This document shows, one piece after another, positions 19,039 through 27,790 of a DNA stretch of 64,000 nucleotides. The first letter of the stretch is position 1. Each line of letters opens with the position of its first letter. Under the pieces are notes generated by a model. The model ran no database searches. It saw nothing but the letters and a program-made list of their open reading frames with translations, and was not told the DNA's origin. The translations under genes were made by a program, and so were the position numbers. Source of the stretch: Sphingomonas sp. IC-11 (GTDB lineage: Bacteria > Pseudomonadota > Alphaproteobacteria > Sphingomonadales > Sphingomonadaceae). The DNA is taken from positions 892,164-956,163 of the forward strand of contig NZ_JAJNDU010000001.1 in NCBI RefSeq assembly GCF_021043365.1, in the 5' to 3' direction.

Positions 19039-19077
19039 CCCGCCCATCGTGCCGAGTATCCGGGCATGATGGGCGGG
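19039..19077 (+). terminator. dnaK-dnaJ intercistronic hairpin
   Basis: CCCGCCCATC (19039-19048) pairs perfectly with GATGGGCGGG (19068-19077), and GTGCC/GGGCAT extend the stem inward. There is no long U-run, so it may partially terminate, or stabilise the dnaK mRNA and lower dnaJ output, rather than fully terminate. Confidence 0.55.
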
Positions 19078-19100
19078 CTGTTGCTGCGCGGGGGCGTTGA

Positions 19101-20222
19101 ATGACAGAAGTCGATTTCTACGAGTTGCTTGAGGTCGATCGCTCGGCCGATGCGGGGACGATCAAGTCCGCTTATCGCAAGCTTGCAATGAAGTATCACC
19201 CGGACAAGAACGCCGGGTGCAAGGATTCCGAGGCGAAGTTCAAGGCGGTCAGCGAAGCCTATGACTGCCTGAAGGATCCGCAGAAGCGCGCAGCCTATGA
19301 TCGCTACGGCCATGCCGCATTCCGCAACGGCGGCGGTGGCGGCGGGCAGGGGCACGCGGACTTCTCCGGCTTCTCCGACATCTTCGAAAGCGTGTTCGGC
19401 GAATTCATGGGCGGCCGCGGCGGCGGGCGCCAGCAGGTGCGCCGCGGCGCTGACCTGCGCTACGACATGGAGATCACGCTGGAGGAGGCCTACCACGGCA
19501 AATCCGCGGAGATCACTGTCGATGTGACGGCAGCGTGCGATACGTGTCATGGCTCGGGCGCACGGGCCGGCAGCCATCCGCACACCTGCAACACCTGCGC
19601 GGGCCACGGCAAGGTGCGCGCCCAGCAGGGCTTTTTCGTCGTCGAGCGTGCTTGCCCGGTCTGCAACGGCTCGGGCCAGGTGATCGACGATCCGTGCCCG
19701 GATTGCCGCGGCGACGGACGGGTTGAGCGCACCAAGACGCTGAGCGTGGAGATTCCGCCGGGTGTCGACGAAGGCACGCGGGTCCGCATGACCGGTGAGG
19801 GCGAGGCGGGCGCACGTGGCGCGCCAGCCGGCGACCTTTACATCTTCCTCCATGTGAAGCGGCACAGTCTCTTCGAGCGCGAAGGCACGACCTTGTTCGC
19901 CCGCGCGCCGATCAGCTTCACCACCGCGGCGCTCGGCGGATCGCTGACCATACCCGGGCTCGACGGTCGCACTCATGAGCTGCGGATCCCGGCGGGTATT
20001 CAGTCGGGCAAGCAGCTGCGTCAGCGCGGTGCAGGTATGCCGGTGCTTCAGGGCAGGGGCTTCGGGGATCTGGTGGTACAGATCGACGTTGAGACTCCTA
20101 CCCGCCTCTCGACGCGTCAGAGGGCGCTTTTGGAGGAATTCCGTGAAACGGAGACGGGCGAGGAATGTCCCGCCAGCCAGGGCTTCTTTTCCCGCCTGAA
20201 GAATGCGTTCGCGGGGGATTGA
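19101..20222 (+). CDS. dnaJ: Chaperone protein DnaJ
   Basis: This is the Hsp40 co-chaperone that stimulates DnaK ATPase, 373 residues long. The N-terminal J domain has the HPD motif (KYHPDKN), followed by a Gly-rich stretch and four zinc repeats ([32 protein letters not shown]). The C-terminal substrate-binding domains are complete. It lies directly downstream of dnaK and probably shares its heat-shock promoter. Confidence 0.97.
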   Translation: MTEVDFYELLEVDRSADAGTIKSAYRKLAMKYHPDKNAGCKDSEAKFKAVSEAYDCLKDPQKRAAYDRYGHAAFRNGGGGGGQGHADFSGFSDIFESVFGEFMGGRGGGRQQVRRGADLRYDMEITLEEAYHGKSAEITVDVTAACDTCHGSGARAGSHPHTCNTCAGHGKVRAQQGFFVVERACPVCNGSGQVIDDPCPDCRGDGRVERTKTLSVEIPPGVDEGTRVRMTGEGEAGARGAPAGDLYIFLHVKRHSLFEREGTTLFARAPISFTTAALGGSLTIPGLDGRTHELRIPAGIQSGKQLRQRGAGMPVLQGRGFGDLVVQIDVETPTRLSTRQRALLEEFRETETGEECPASQGFFSRLKNAFAGD

Positions 20223-20250
20223 AGAAGGTGAGGGCTGAAGGAGAAGGTTG

Positions 20251-20622
20251 ATGCGTATCCTGTTCCCCATTGCCCTCACCATCGCGACTGTGGCCGCGCC
20301 GGGCGCCGCGCGTGACCGCAACGCTGTGCCTGCGGCGACGCCCGCGGGCGAGCCGCAAAGCTGCATTCCAATCCGCAGCATTCGCGAGAGCCTCGTTCGC
20401 AACGATCGGGTCATTGACTTTCGCGTCGACGGAAACCGCTATTACCGCGTGACGCTGCCGCAATCCTGTCCGCAGCTCGGCTTCGAGCGGCGCTTCAGTT
20501 ACGCTACGTCGCTGAGCCAGTTGTGCGCGCAGGACATCATCACCGTGTTCACGGTGAACCCACCGATGCGGGGTGCAAGCTGTGGTCTTGCACCGTTCCA
20601 GCCGGTGAAGCTCACGAAGTGA
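20251..20622 (+). CDS. DUF6491-like secreted protein
   Basis: This 123-residue protein has an N-terminal signal peptide ([20 protein letters not shown]). The mature part resembles DUF6491-type proteins, with [10 protein letters not shown], a [11 protein letters not shown] stretch and [11 protein letters not shown]. Four mature cysteines could form disulfides in the periplasm. ATG 20251 follows GGAGAAGG. It is 28 bases after dnaJ on the same strand and may be read through from that operon. The function of the family is unknown. Confidence 0.7.
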   Translation: MRILFPIALTIATVAAPGAARDRNAVPAATPAGEPQSCIPIRSIRESLVRNDRVIDFRVDGNRYYRVTLPQSCPQLGFERRFSYATSLSQLCAQDIITVFTVNPPMRGASCGLAPFQPVKLTK

Positions 20623-20683
20623 GGCAATGAGCGCGTAAAAGCGCTGGCGCCAGCCGCCGACCGCTGCTAGGCGCTCCTTTCCG

Positions 20684-20760
<77 letters not shown>

Positions 20761-21186
20761 GTTTTACAACTTGGGCGAGTAGCAAGCCGGGCTTGGGAGA
20801 GCCTCGGCCCAGTTCCGCTTGTCCGTTGTTGCCTAGTCTTTGCGTGAAACGAACAAGGCGGCGGAAACATTGCGCGAGATGCGCAATGGAACGCGTCTGA
20901 GGCTGATCAGCAGAAACGTCGCAGGCGTTTTATCCTCGATGGCGAAGCTGCGATCGAAAAAGCCAAAGGGTCAGCCGATCCTCGTGGCCGCTCTGCGGGT
21001 GTGGTGAAGCGCTGCAGTGACCCGGTCGATCTAATGTTGGTTCTTCTCGCTGGTGCAGTTACTTGGCGAAGTTCAGTTGATCCTCTTACGATCTCCAGGG
21101 AACAGAACGCGCAGTCAGTATTTTCGGTTGCTGGCGGTTGGTAGTGTTGCGTTGCACCGCTGCGTGTCTTTAACGGGAGAAAGGGT
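20761..21186. other. Intergenic region after tRNA-Arg, no convincing gene
   Basis: These 426 bases hold no recognisable gene. The best rightward frame runs from TTG 20840 to a stop at 21007 (55 codons, with an internal ATG at 20879). It is basic at its C-terminal end and matches no family I know. The last 60 bases presumably contain the promoter and GGGAGAAAGG ribosome site of the small membrane protein at 21187. Confidence 0.4.
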
Positions 21187-21432
21187 ATGGTTCCAAAGTT
21201 ACTCACCGGCGTGATGGCGAGCGCAGTTGTCCTCACGCCAGTTGCGGCTACGGCAGCTACTGCGGCCAAGCCGACAGTGGCGCAGTCGACACGCGCAGCT
21301 GCCTCTGTTGGTCAGTCGGAAAAGGCCGCGAGCGGTGGCGTGATCCCAGCAATCCTCGCGGCAGCGATTGTCGCCGGCGGCATCTATCTGGTTGTTGATG
21401 ACGACGACGATGACCGCGCGGACAGCAACTGA
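21187..21432 (+). CDS. Small single-pass membrane protein with Asp-rich DSN tail (paralogue A)
   Basis: I do not recognise a named family. The 81 residues run as a cleavable-looking signal (MVPKLLTGVMASAVVLTPVAATA), a short Ala/Ser/Gln/Lys linker, a Gly-Gly-Val start to a hydrophobic helix (VIPAILAAAIVAGGIYLVV), and an acidic tail DDDDDDRADSN. A GGGAGAAAGG ribosome site precedes the ATG. The gene at 21769-21993 on the other strand has the same architecture and the same ADSN end, so the two are paralogues. A strong hairpin follows the stop. Confidence 0.65.
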   Translation: MVPKLLTGVMASAVVLTPVAATAATAAKPTVAQSTRAAASVGQSEKAASGGVIPAILAAAIVAGGIYLVVDDDDDDRADSN

Positions 21433-21441
21433 TGGTTGACG

Positions 21442-21465
21442 GGCGGGGAAGGGAGCTTCCCCGCC
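21442..21465 (+). terminator. Hairpin terminator after small protein A
   Basis: GGCGGGGAAG and CTTCCCCGCC form a perfect 10-base stem around GGAG, nine bases after the stop. There is no U-run. Confidence 0.6.
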
Positions 21466-21716
21466 TCAGAGTCTAGATGGGGCTTGAATGGGTCCCGCCG
21501 CGCTGAGCAACGCATCTGCCAATTTTCTTATGAGGCGTGTGCAGGTGTCGGGCCTTGGCGCGTGACGCGTAGGCCATCACTTCGGGTCGTGATTCTCACA
21601 ACAGCGTGAATTCGGACGAAGCCGCCTTTTGAGTCTGAGTCGATTTGCAGGTGAGAATGCGCCGAGTTGCCGCGCCTCTCCCATCCTCGCGAACTGCCTA
21701 CCCCCCGTGCCGCGGG

Positions 21717-21747
21717 CAAAAAAATAGCGGCCCGAAGACCGCTATTT
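21717..21747 (-). terminator. Rho-independent terminator after small protein B
   Basis: On the minus strand an 11-base stem (AAATAGCGGTC with its partner, one G-U pair) closes a TTCG loop and is followed by a run of T. It ends transcription of the leftward small-protein gene. Confidence 0.85.
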
Positions 21748-21768
21748 CTTATTCAACAGAGCGGATGC

Positions 21769-21993
21769 TCAGTTGCTGTCGGCCTCATCGTCCGAGTCGG
21801 CGATGATGACGATGCCGGCGATCACTGCAGCAGCAGCGAGAACGGCAACGATCACGCCGCCGCCAGCAGCCTGCTCAGCCTTGGCAGCCGGGGCGCTCGC
21901 GCGAGCAACCTTGGCGGTCGCCGGAGCGGCAACGGCGGGAGCAGCCGCCAGCGAGGCAGCGGCAACGGCCGCGAAATAGTTACGAAGCTTCAT
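21769..21993 (-). CDS. Small single-pass membrane protein with DSN tail (paralogue B)
   Basis: This 74-residue protein parallels the one at 21187-21432: a signal (MKLRNYFAAVAAASLAAAPAVAA), an Ala/Lys linker, GGGVIVAVLAAAAVIAGIVII as a membrane helix, and the tail DSDDEADSN. ATG 21993 has GGGAG upstream; the longer open frame to 22065 lacks support. A good terminator follows it. Function is unknown. The membrane anchor and conserved acidic DSN end suggest a surface or periplasm-facing role, but that is inference. Confidence 0.68.
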   Translation of the reverse strand: MKLRNYFAAVAAASLAAAPAVAAPATAKVARASAPAAKAEQAAGGGVIVAVLAAAAVIAGIVIIADSDDEADSN

Positions 21994-22125
21994 CACGAAC
22001 TCCCTTTTTTGTCCGTTGCGGCGATCTGACAGAGATCGCATCGCAACGCAACGCATATAGCGCACTATACTGGTGGATGATCAGCAAAATTCCGCTGTGT
22101 TGCAACATTTCAACGCGTTATCGGA

Positions 22126-22908
22126 TCAACCCAGGCCACCGCCAGGAGATCCAGTGGTATCTAAAAACCACTGGTCGCGCCCCTCAAGGCCGAGTGCGGT
22201 AAGTCGGCCCGATCGATAAGCCCCGGTATCGATGCCGATTCTGTTATCGCGCTGCGCGACATCGTCGGTGATGGTGTGGCCGTGCACAACCAACTTGCCA
22301 TGATTCCCTGCGAAATCGAGAAAGGGCTGGCGGATCCAGCGAAGATCGCGCGGCGACTGCTGCTCCACCGGAACACCTGGCCGGATGCCGGCATGCACGA
22401 AGAGATAATCGCCTTCGACGAGGTAGTCGTCGAGCGCGCGTAAGAAATCGATGTGCTCGGCTGGTACAGCGCGCTCGATCATTTCAGCGAGTTCGGCAAT
22501 GCTCGCCTCGTCGATCTCCTCGGGATCAAGGCCGTAGCTGAGCAATGTCTCGAAACCGCCTGCCCGCAGGAGCAACCGGATCAGATCGCCGTTGCCCTCA
22601 TGCGCGCCGAGGAAGATCTCCTCGTGGTTGCCGCTGAGGCAACGGGTGTCCAGGCGCTCCGCACATAGCTTCCGTACACGCTCGACCACGCCGGCCGAGT
22701 CGGGGCCCCGATCGACCAGATCGCCGAGGAAGATAATGCCAGTTTCGGCTGCGCCACGCGCCGCGTCGTCTTCATCGATGCGGGCGAGCAACTGATCGAG
22801 CAGGTCGAGCCGGCCGTGAATATCGCCAATGGCGTAGATGCGCCTGCCCTCAGGCAATTCTGCCTGGATCGGTTCGGGGCGACGGCGCGTGAAAAGGCGC
22901 GAAAGCAT
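22126..22908 (-). CDS. Metallophosphoesterase / serine-threonine protein phosphatase family
   Basis: This 260-residue PPP-type phosphatase carries GDIHGR, GDLVDRGPDS and GNHE, the metal-binding set, and later FVHAG and VVHGHT histidines. Close relatives include PrpA-like bacterial protein phosphatases and ApaH-like enzymes; I cannot decide between protein and dinucleotide substrates. It is cytoplasmic. It lies 71 bases downstream of wecC on the same strand and might be read with it. Confidence 0.82.
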   Translation of the reverse strand: MLSRLFTRRRPEPIQAELPEGRRIYAIGDIHGRLDLLDQLLARIDEDDAARGAAETGIIFLGDLVDRGPDSAGVVERVRKLCAERLDTRCLSGNHEEIFLGAHEGNGDLIRLLLRAGGFETLLSYGLDPEEIDEASIAELAEMIERAVPAEHIDFLRALDDYLVEGDYLFVHAGIRPGVPVEQQSPRDLRWIRQPFLDFAGNHGKLVVHGHTITDDVAQRDNRIGIDTGAYRSGRLTALGLEGRDQWFLDTTGSPGGGLG

Positions 22909-22979
22909 AAGCGGCCGATATATTAGGAAGAGCGGTCCCTCTATCCAAGGCCGCTCGCACCCGCAACATCTCCGCGCCC

Positions 22980-24272
22980 TCAGACTGCTAAGCGGAGAGG
23001 CTGCGGAGATCGGGCGGGGGGCTGGTCCGGCCAGATCCCTCGAGTATCGAGAACCTGCTTTTCGCTGCGCTCCTCAAGCGGCACCGAGCGAAACACGTCA
23101 TGATCAACCAGCACGATCATCATGGGGCAGCGCTCAATCGCGGTGTCGATATCGATCAGCGAGGCGCCGGCGGCTGCCAGAGGGGCGGGGAGCTGCGATG
23201 CATAAGGTTCAACGATTCGAATGCGATTGCCAAAGCGTTCTGCCAGCGCGCTTGCGACTTTAAGCGCCGGACTTTCGCGAAAGTCGTCGATGTTCGCCTT
23301 GAACGCCAACCCAAGACAGGCGACCGGCACGCCCGGATTGGCTTCGATCATAGCAGCCGCGCGCGCGATCACATGATCCGTCTTACCGTCGTTTACTTCG
23401 CGTGCCGTCCGGATCAGTGGTGTATTCGCCGGATCTGCAGCAACGAGGAACCAGGGGTCCACGGCGATGCAGTGCCCGCCGACACCAGGTCCCGGCTGAA
23501 GGATGTTCACCCGCGGGTGGCGATTGGCGAGGCGGATTACTTCCCACACATCGACGCCCATGGTGTCCGCGACAAGGCTCAGCTCATTGGCGAAGGCGAT
23601 GTTGACGTCTCTGAACGCGTTTTCGGTAAGCTTGGTCATCTCCGCAGCGCGCGCGTTGGTGGTGACACAGGCGCCGCGCACGAAGCGGCGATAAAAGGTC
23701 AGCGCCTTGCGAGCGCAACGCGGCGTGATCCCGCCGATTACCCGGTCATTGTCGATCAATTCAACGAGGATCCGGCCGGGAAGCACGCGTTCCGGGCAAT
23801 AAGCGACTGCATAATCCGCACCTTCACCCAGGCCGGGGGCTCGCAGATCGGGGCGAAGCTTCGCGAGCAAATCGCGCACCTGTTCCGTCGTGCCGACCGG
23901 CGACGTGGATTCCAGGATCACGGTATCACCCGCCTTCAGTACCGTGGCGAGGCTGGTGGCTGCGTTGAGAACATAGCCGATGTCCGGGGAGCGATCGTCC
24001 GAAAAGGGTGTCGGAACCGCGATGACGAAGACGTCTGCTACGTCGATCGTCGTGGACGCGCGCAGGTGCCCGCGTGCCACCACACCGGAGACCAGTCCAT
24101 CGAGATCGACTTCCTCGATATGGACGCGGCCCGAGTTGATCGTGTCCACAACGCTCTGGTGGACGTCGATGCCCAGAACGCGCGCGCCAGTGCGCGCGAT
24201 GACGGCCGCGGTGGGTAGGCCAATATAGCCGAGCCCGAGCACAACAACGTTCAGTTCGTTATCCGACTTCAT
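22980..24272 (-). CDS. wecC: UDP-N-acetyl-D-mannosamine dehydrogenase
   Basis: This enzyme oxidises UDP-ManNAc to UDP-ManNAcA for surface polysaccharide synthesis. The 430 residues show the NAD motif VLGLGYIGLP, STSPVGTTEQV, and the catalytic Cys in GPGVGGHCIAVDP. ATG 24272 is chosen because the upstream codons lie inside wecB; this gives a 14-base overlap with wecB. The pair WecB-WecC converts UDP-GlcNAc to UDP-ManNAcA. A more general UDP-sugar dehydrogenase role is possible. Confidence 0.85.
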   Translation of the reverse strand: MKSDNELNVVVLGLGYIGLPTAAVIARTGARVLGIDVHQSVVDTINSGRVHIEEVDLDGLVSGVVARGHLRASTTIDVADVFVIAVPTPFSDDRSPDIGYVLNAATSLATVLKAGDTVILESTSPVGTTEQVRDLLAKLRPDLRAPGLGEGADYAVAYCPERVLPGRILVELIDNDRVIGGITPRCARKALTFYRRFVRGACVTTNARAAEMTKLTENAFRDVNIAFANELSLVADTMGVDVWEVIRLANRHPRVNILQPGPGVGGHCIAVDPWFLVAADPANTPLIRTAREVNDGKTDHVIARAAAMIEANPGVPVACLGLAFKANIDDFRESPALKVASALAERFGNRIRIVEPYASQLPAPLAAAGASLIDIDTAIERCPMMIVLVDHDVFRSVPLEERSEKQVLDTRGIWPDQPPARSPQPLRLAV

Positions 24273-25374
24273 CAGCGATGATCCTTGCGATCCGCTCACT
24301 CGCGTGGCCGTCCCCGAAGGGATTGTGGGCACGGGCCATTGCGGCATAGGCGGCCTTGTCATCAAGAAGCGTGAAGACTTCGGAAACGATCCGGTCCTCG
24401 TCGGCACCGATCAGCCTCGCGGTTCCGGCGGCGACGCCCTCGGGCCGTTCGGTCGTATCGCGCATCACCAACACGGGCTTGCCCAGCGCTGGTGCTTCCT
24501 CCTGCACGCCGCCGGAATCGGTGAGCGCCAAGTCGCAAAGGCCGAGTGCGCGAATGAAGTGCGGGTAATCCAGCGGGTCGATCCGGGCGACATTGGCCTG
24601 CTTCCCCAGCACGGCATCCATCACCGACGCGACATTCGGATTTGGGTGCATGGGAAACAGGACGGCCACGTCCTCGCGTGAGCCGATGCGTGCGATGGCG
24701 CGCGCGATCGCGGCCATGCCGTCACCGAAATTCTCCCGCCGATGAGTGGTGACCAGCACGATCCGCTTGCCAAAGAAGCGCTCGGCGATGTCATCAAGCT
24801 GTGCAGCAAGGCGCGGGTCGGCCTCGATCCGGCTGCGTGTCCAGTGCAGTGCATCGATTACCGTATTGCCGGTGACGTGCACGCCTGTGCGGATATTTTC
24901 GCGTGCCAAGGCGTCTGCCGCAGTCTGCGTAGGCGCAAAGTGAAGATCGGCGATTGGCGCAACGATGCGCCGGTTCACTTCTTCTGGCCACGGGTGGTAA
25001 ATGTCGCCGGAGCGCAGCCCGGCCTCGACATGTGCGACGGGTATCTTGCGGTAATAGGCTGTCAGCGCGCCGCACATGGCGGTGGCAGTATCACCCTGTA
25101 CGATGACACGATCAGGACGCTCGTTATCCAGAACGTCGCCAATCGCAACCAGCAGCCGGGCAGTAAGACCGTCAAGCGTCTGCCCCGGCTCCATCAGATC
25201 GAGGTCCACGTCCGGAGCCAGGCCGGCAATCGCCAGAACCTGATCCAGAAGTCCCCGGTGCTGGGCGGTGCCGCAGGTGCGCACCTTCAGCCCCGGTGTC
25301 GCCTGAAGTGCGCGCACGACCGGGAACAGCTTGATCGCTTCCGGGCGAGTTCCAAAGATGACCAGCGTTTTCAT
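24259..25374 (-). CDS. wecB: UDP-N-acetylglucosamine 2-epimerase (non-hydrolysing)
   Basis: This 371-residue enzyme converts UDP-GlcNAc to UDP-ManNAc. It has GTRPEAIKLFPV at the start, HVEAGLRSGD, THRRENFG, and the nucleotide-binding DSGGVQEEAPALGKP near the end. It overlaps wecC and diverges from galU over about 120 bases. Together these three genes supply activated sugars for an exopolysaccharide or lipopolysaccharide, but no glycosyltransferase, Wzx or Wzy gene is in the window. Confidence 0.92.
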   Translation of the reverse strand: MKTLVIFGTRPEAIKLFPVVRALQATPGLKVRTCGTAQHRGLLDQVLAIAGLAPDVDLDLMEPGQTLDGLTARLLVAIGDVLDNERPDRVIVQGDTATAMCGALTAYYRKIPVAHVEAGLRSGDIYHPWPEEVNRRIVAPIADLHFAPTQTAADALARENIRTGVHVTGNTVIDALHWTRSRIEADPRLAAQLDDIAERFFGKRIVLVTTHRRENFGDGMAAIARAIARIGSREDVAVLFPMHPNPNVASVMDAVLGKQANVARIDPLDYPHFIRALGLCDLALTDSGGVQEEAPALGKPVLVMRDTTERPEGVAAGTARLIGADEDRIVSEVFTLLDDKAAYAAMARAHNPFGDGHASERIARIIADEVG

Positions 25375-25495
25375 GCCAAGACGGATAGGACACGAGCGAT
25401 TAAGGACGACCTAAGCAGATCTACGCGATTCCTGCTTTGCCGCAACGCAGCGTCTCGTTAAGCCCGCAGCGCAAATGCTCGGGAGAAGATCATCA

Positions 25496-26365
25496 ATGCC
25501 GATCAAGCCGCTGCGTAAGGCCGTTTTCCCGGTCGCGGGACTTGGAACGCGATTTCTTCCGGCTACAAAATCGATGCCCAAGGAAATGCTGACCGTCGTT
25601 GACAAGCCGCTGATCCAATATGCGGTGGAGGAGGCGATCGAGGCCGGTATCGAGCAAATCATCTTCGTTACCGGTCGCGGCAAGGGCGCGCTGGAAGATC
25701 ACTTCGACATTTCGTTCGAACTCGAAGCCACGATGAAGGCGCGTGGCAAGTCGCTCGCGCTCATCAACAATATCCGGCAGACGCCGGGCTCTCCCGTTTA
25801 TGTTCGTCAGCAGGAGCCGCTCGGGCTTGGACATGCGGTCTGGTGTGCACGCGAGATTGTGGGAGACGAGCCATTCGCGGTGCTGCTGCCCGACGAACTG
25901 ATGGTCGGGACGCCGGGCTTCCTCGCGCAGATGGTGGAGGCTTATCACCAGGTCGGCGGGAACCTGATCGGCGCACTTGAAGTCGCGCCCGAAGAGACGG
26001 ACAAGTACGGGATCATCACCCCGGGCAAGGTCGAAGGACCGCTGACCGAAGTTCTCGAAGTCATCGAGAAGCCCAAGCAGGGCACCGCCAAGTCGAACCT
26101 CATGACGCCGGGCCGCTATATTCTGCAACCCGACGTGATGAAGATCCTCGACAATCCGGTGACGGGGGCGGGGGGCGAGATCCAGCTCACGGACGCAATG
26201 GCGCAGCTGATCGGAAAACAGCCTTTCCACGGCTATACGTTCACCGGTCAGCGCTACGATTGCGGCGACAAAGCAGGCTTCATTCAGGCGAACCTCGCGC
26301 TAGCGCTGGCCCGTGAAGACATCGGGCCCTCTGTTAGAGCCTTCGCGAAGAGCCTGGTGGGCTGA
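25496..26365 (+). CDS. galU: UTP--glucose-1-phosphate uridylyltransferase
   Basis: This 289-residue nucleotidyltransferase makes UDP-glucose, the precursor of sphingan-type and other polysaccharides. It has the signature VFPVAGLGTRFLPATKS with KEML, VLLPDE, and late YDCGDKAGF. ATG 25496 follows GGGAGAAG; the in-frame ATG at 25475 lacks a good ribosome site. It converges on the ThiF/MoeB gene. Confidence 0.94.
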   Translation: MPIKPLRKAVFPVAGLGTRFLPATKSMPKEMLTVVDKPLIQYAVEEAIEAGIEQIIFVTGRGKGALEDHFDISFELEATMKARGKSLALINNIRQTPGSPVYVRQQEPLGLGHAVWCAREIVGDEPFAVLLPDELMVGTPGFLAQMVEAYHQVGGNLIGALEVAPEETDKYGIITPGKVEGPLTEVLEVIEKPKQGTAKSNLMTPGRYILQPDVMKILDNPVTGAGGEIQLTDAMAQLIGKQPFHGYTFTGQRYDCGDKAGFIQANLALALAREDIGPSVRAFAKSLVG

Positions 26366-26373
26366 GCCCACCA
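26355..26373. terminator. Palindrome at galU end
   Basis: TGGTGGG and CCCACCA pair around CTGAG, including the galU stop, between convergent genes. The stem is short (7 bases) and lacks a U-run, so termination is uncertain. Confidence 0.35.
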
Positions 26374-26383
26374 TCAGGGCGGC

Positions 26384-27166
26384 CTAAACCGGGATATGCT
26401 GGATCCGGTTTCTCCCACACGCGGGGCAGCCGGAATCCTTTGGCACGCGGATTGTCCGAAAGCGGAGATCCAGAAGGTCAAGCAACGTCAAGCGCCCAGC
26501 GGGATCCTGACCGAATGGTACCACGGCGCGGATCGCCTCAAGTGCCGCCATACTGCCGAGAATCCCAGTCACCGGGCCCAGCACGCCCTGCTCGGCACAA
26601 GTCGCCCCGTCCCGATCGGGCGCGCTGCCGACAAGGCAGCGGTAGCAGGGCTTATCAGCCTCCCACCCCCGATAGGTCGCGAGTTGCCCTTCGAACTGTC
26701 CGACGGCGGCAGAAATCAGCGGAATACGCGCGTCCAGCGCCGCATCAGCCACCGCCAGACGGGTCGCGAAATTGTCGCACCCATCCACCACCACATCTGC
26801 GCCCGCCAATAGGCCGGGAGCATTTTCCGCGCTGATCCTGGCGACCGTCGTCTGCACGCTGACGTACGGATTCTGTCGAGCAACAGCGCTCGCCGCCTGA
26901 ATCGCCTTCGGGGTGCCGACATCGGGGGTGCCGAAGAGGATCTGTCGCTGAAGATTGGACAGGTCCACGCGATCATCGTCGATCAGGAGCAACCGCCCGA
27001 CACCGGCCGCGGCCAGATAGGCGATCACCGGCGAACCGATGCCGCCAGCGCCAATCACCGCCACGGTAGATCGCTTCAGCCGCCGCTGCCCCGGGCCACC
27101 GATCTCACGAAGGATGATCTGGCGGGCGTAGCGCGCGCGTTCTTCCTCGCTGAGCGTCACTGCCAT
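26384..27166 (-). CDS. moeB: HesA/MoeB/ThiF family adenylyltransferase
   Basis: This 260-residue E1-like enzyme adenylates the C-terminus of a sulfur-carrier protein (MoaD or ThiS type). It has the ATP motif GAGGIGSPV at about 40, DDDRVDLSNLQRQ, and two CxxC zinc pairs (CYRC, CPAC). It lacks a rhodanese domain. ATG 27166 overlaps the upstream TonB-like gene by 10 bases; the long upstream frame is non-homologous. MoeB versus ThiF cannot be settled without knowing the partner, which is not nearby. Confidence 0.82.
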   Translation of the reverse strand: MAVTLSEEERARYARQIILREIGGPGQRRLKRSTVAVIGAGGIGSPVIAYLAAAGVGRLLLIDDDRVDLSNLQRQILFGTPDVGTPKAIQAASAVARQNPYVSVQTTVARISAENAPGLLAGADVVVDGCDNFATRLAVADAALDARIPLISAAVGQFEGQLATYRGWEADKPCYRCLVGSAPDRDGATCAEQGVLGPVTGILGSMAALEAIRAVVPFGQDPAGRLTLLDLLDLRFRTIRVPKDSGCPACGRNRIQHIPV

Positions 27167-27591
27167 GCAAAGGTGACCGAGATGCGATACCAGCGCTCCT
27201 CCAGCGGAGGCGGCACATTGCCGCGGGCCATGCGCATGACGAGGCCCGAAGCATATTGCTCTACCGTCGGGCAGCCGATCGCATTGGGGCGGATCCGGCG
27301 CAACTGACCCGCTGGGGCGATCAACACGGCAAGATCGACGCGCAGCGGACTTTCCGCAGCGCATCGACCGGCGCGAACTTCGTCGCGCACGTAGGAAGAC
27401 AGCGCTCCCGGATCGGGCTGGCGACGCTTCAGCCTCAGTTCGGGCAATTGCGACCAATCCTCCGGCGGTGAGGACAGGGGCGTGACAGTGCCGCTGGCCG
27501 ACGAGCCGGACTGCGCAGGTTCGGCCGTCGCCGGCGCATCAACTGCCGCAGCTGTCTGGCCCAACGCCAGCATCAGGGGAATTGCGATCAC
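27157..27591 (-). CDS. TonB C-terminal-like periplasmic protein
   Basis: This 144-residue protein starts at GTG 27591 with a short hydrophobic leader (IAIPLMLALGQTAAA), then a Pro/Ser-rich linker. Its C-terminal domain resembles the TonB-type fold (VDLAVLIAPAGQLRRI, CPTVEQYASGLV, WYRISVTFAWQ). It is probably periplasmic and may contact an outer-membrane partner, but it has no clear membrane anchor or Pro-Lys rod, so true energy-transducing activity is doubtful. It overlaps moeB by 10 bases. Confidence 0.6.
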   Translation of the reverse strand: MIAIPLMLALGQTAAAVDAPATAEPAQSGSSASGTVTPLSSPPEDWSQLPELRLKRRQPDPGALSSYVRDEVRAGRCAAESPLRVDLAVLIAPAGQLRRIRPNAIGCPTVEQYASGLVMRMARGNVPPPLEERWYRISVTFAWQ

Positions 27592-27595
27592 TGCT

Positions 27596-27790
27596 TCACG
27601 ATCCGAGTCCGCCCACGCCCGCCGTCTTATCAAGCAGGATATGGCGCTCGTCCAGAAGGGCAGTCGGTTCAGCGTCAATCACGGTCGATCTCCACACCTG
27701 CGCTCCGACCTTCGCGAGGATCTGGCGCACGAAGTCAGCCGATGCCTTCGCGACGTAGCAGTGCGCGGCGCGACGGTCAGGACGTGCCAA
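27596..27790 (-). CDS. Small ORF filling the dut-TonB-like gap (unconfirmed)
   Basis: This frame of 64 codons starts at TTG 27790, overlaps the dut stop, and ends 4 bases before the GTG of the next gene, so it exactly fills the gap. Its codons look like the neighbours' (G/C-rich third positions). It contains FVRQILAKVGAQVW and ILLDKTAGVGGLGS, which look protein-like but match no family I know. No clear ribosome site is seen. It could also be chance. Confidence 0.3.
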   Translation of the reverse strand: MARPDRRAAHCYVAKASADFVRQILAKVGAQVWRSTVIDAEPTALLDERHILLDKTAGVGGLGS

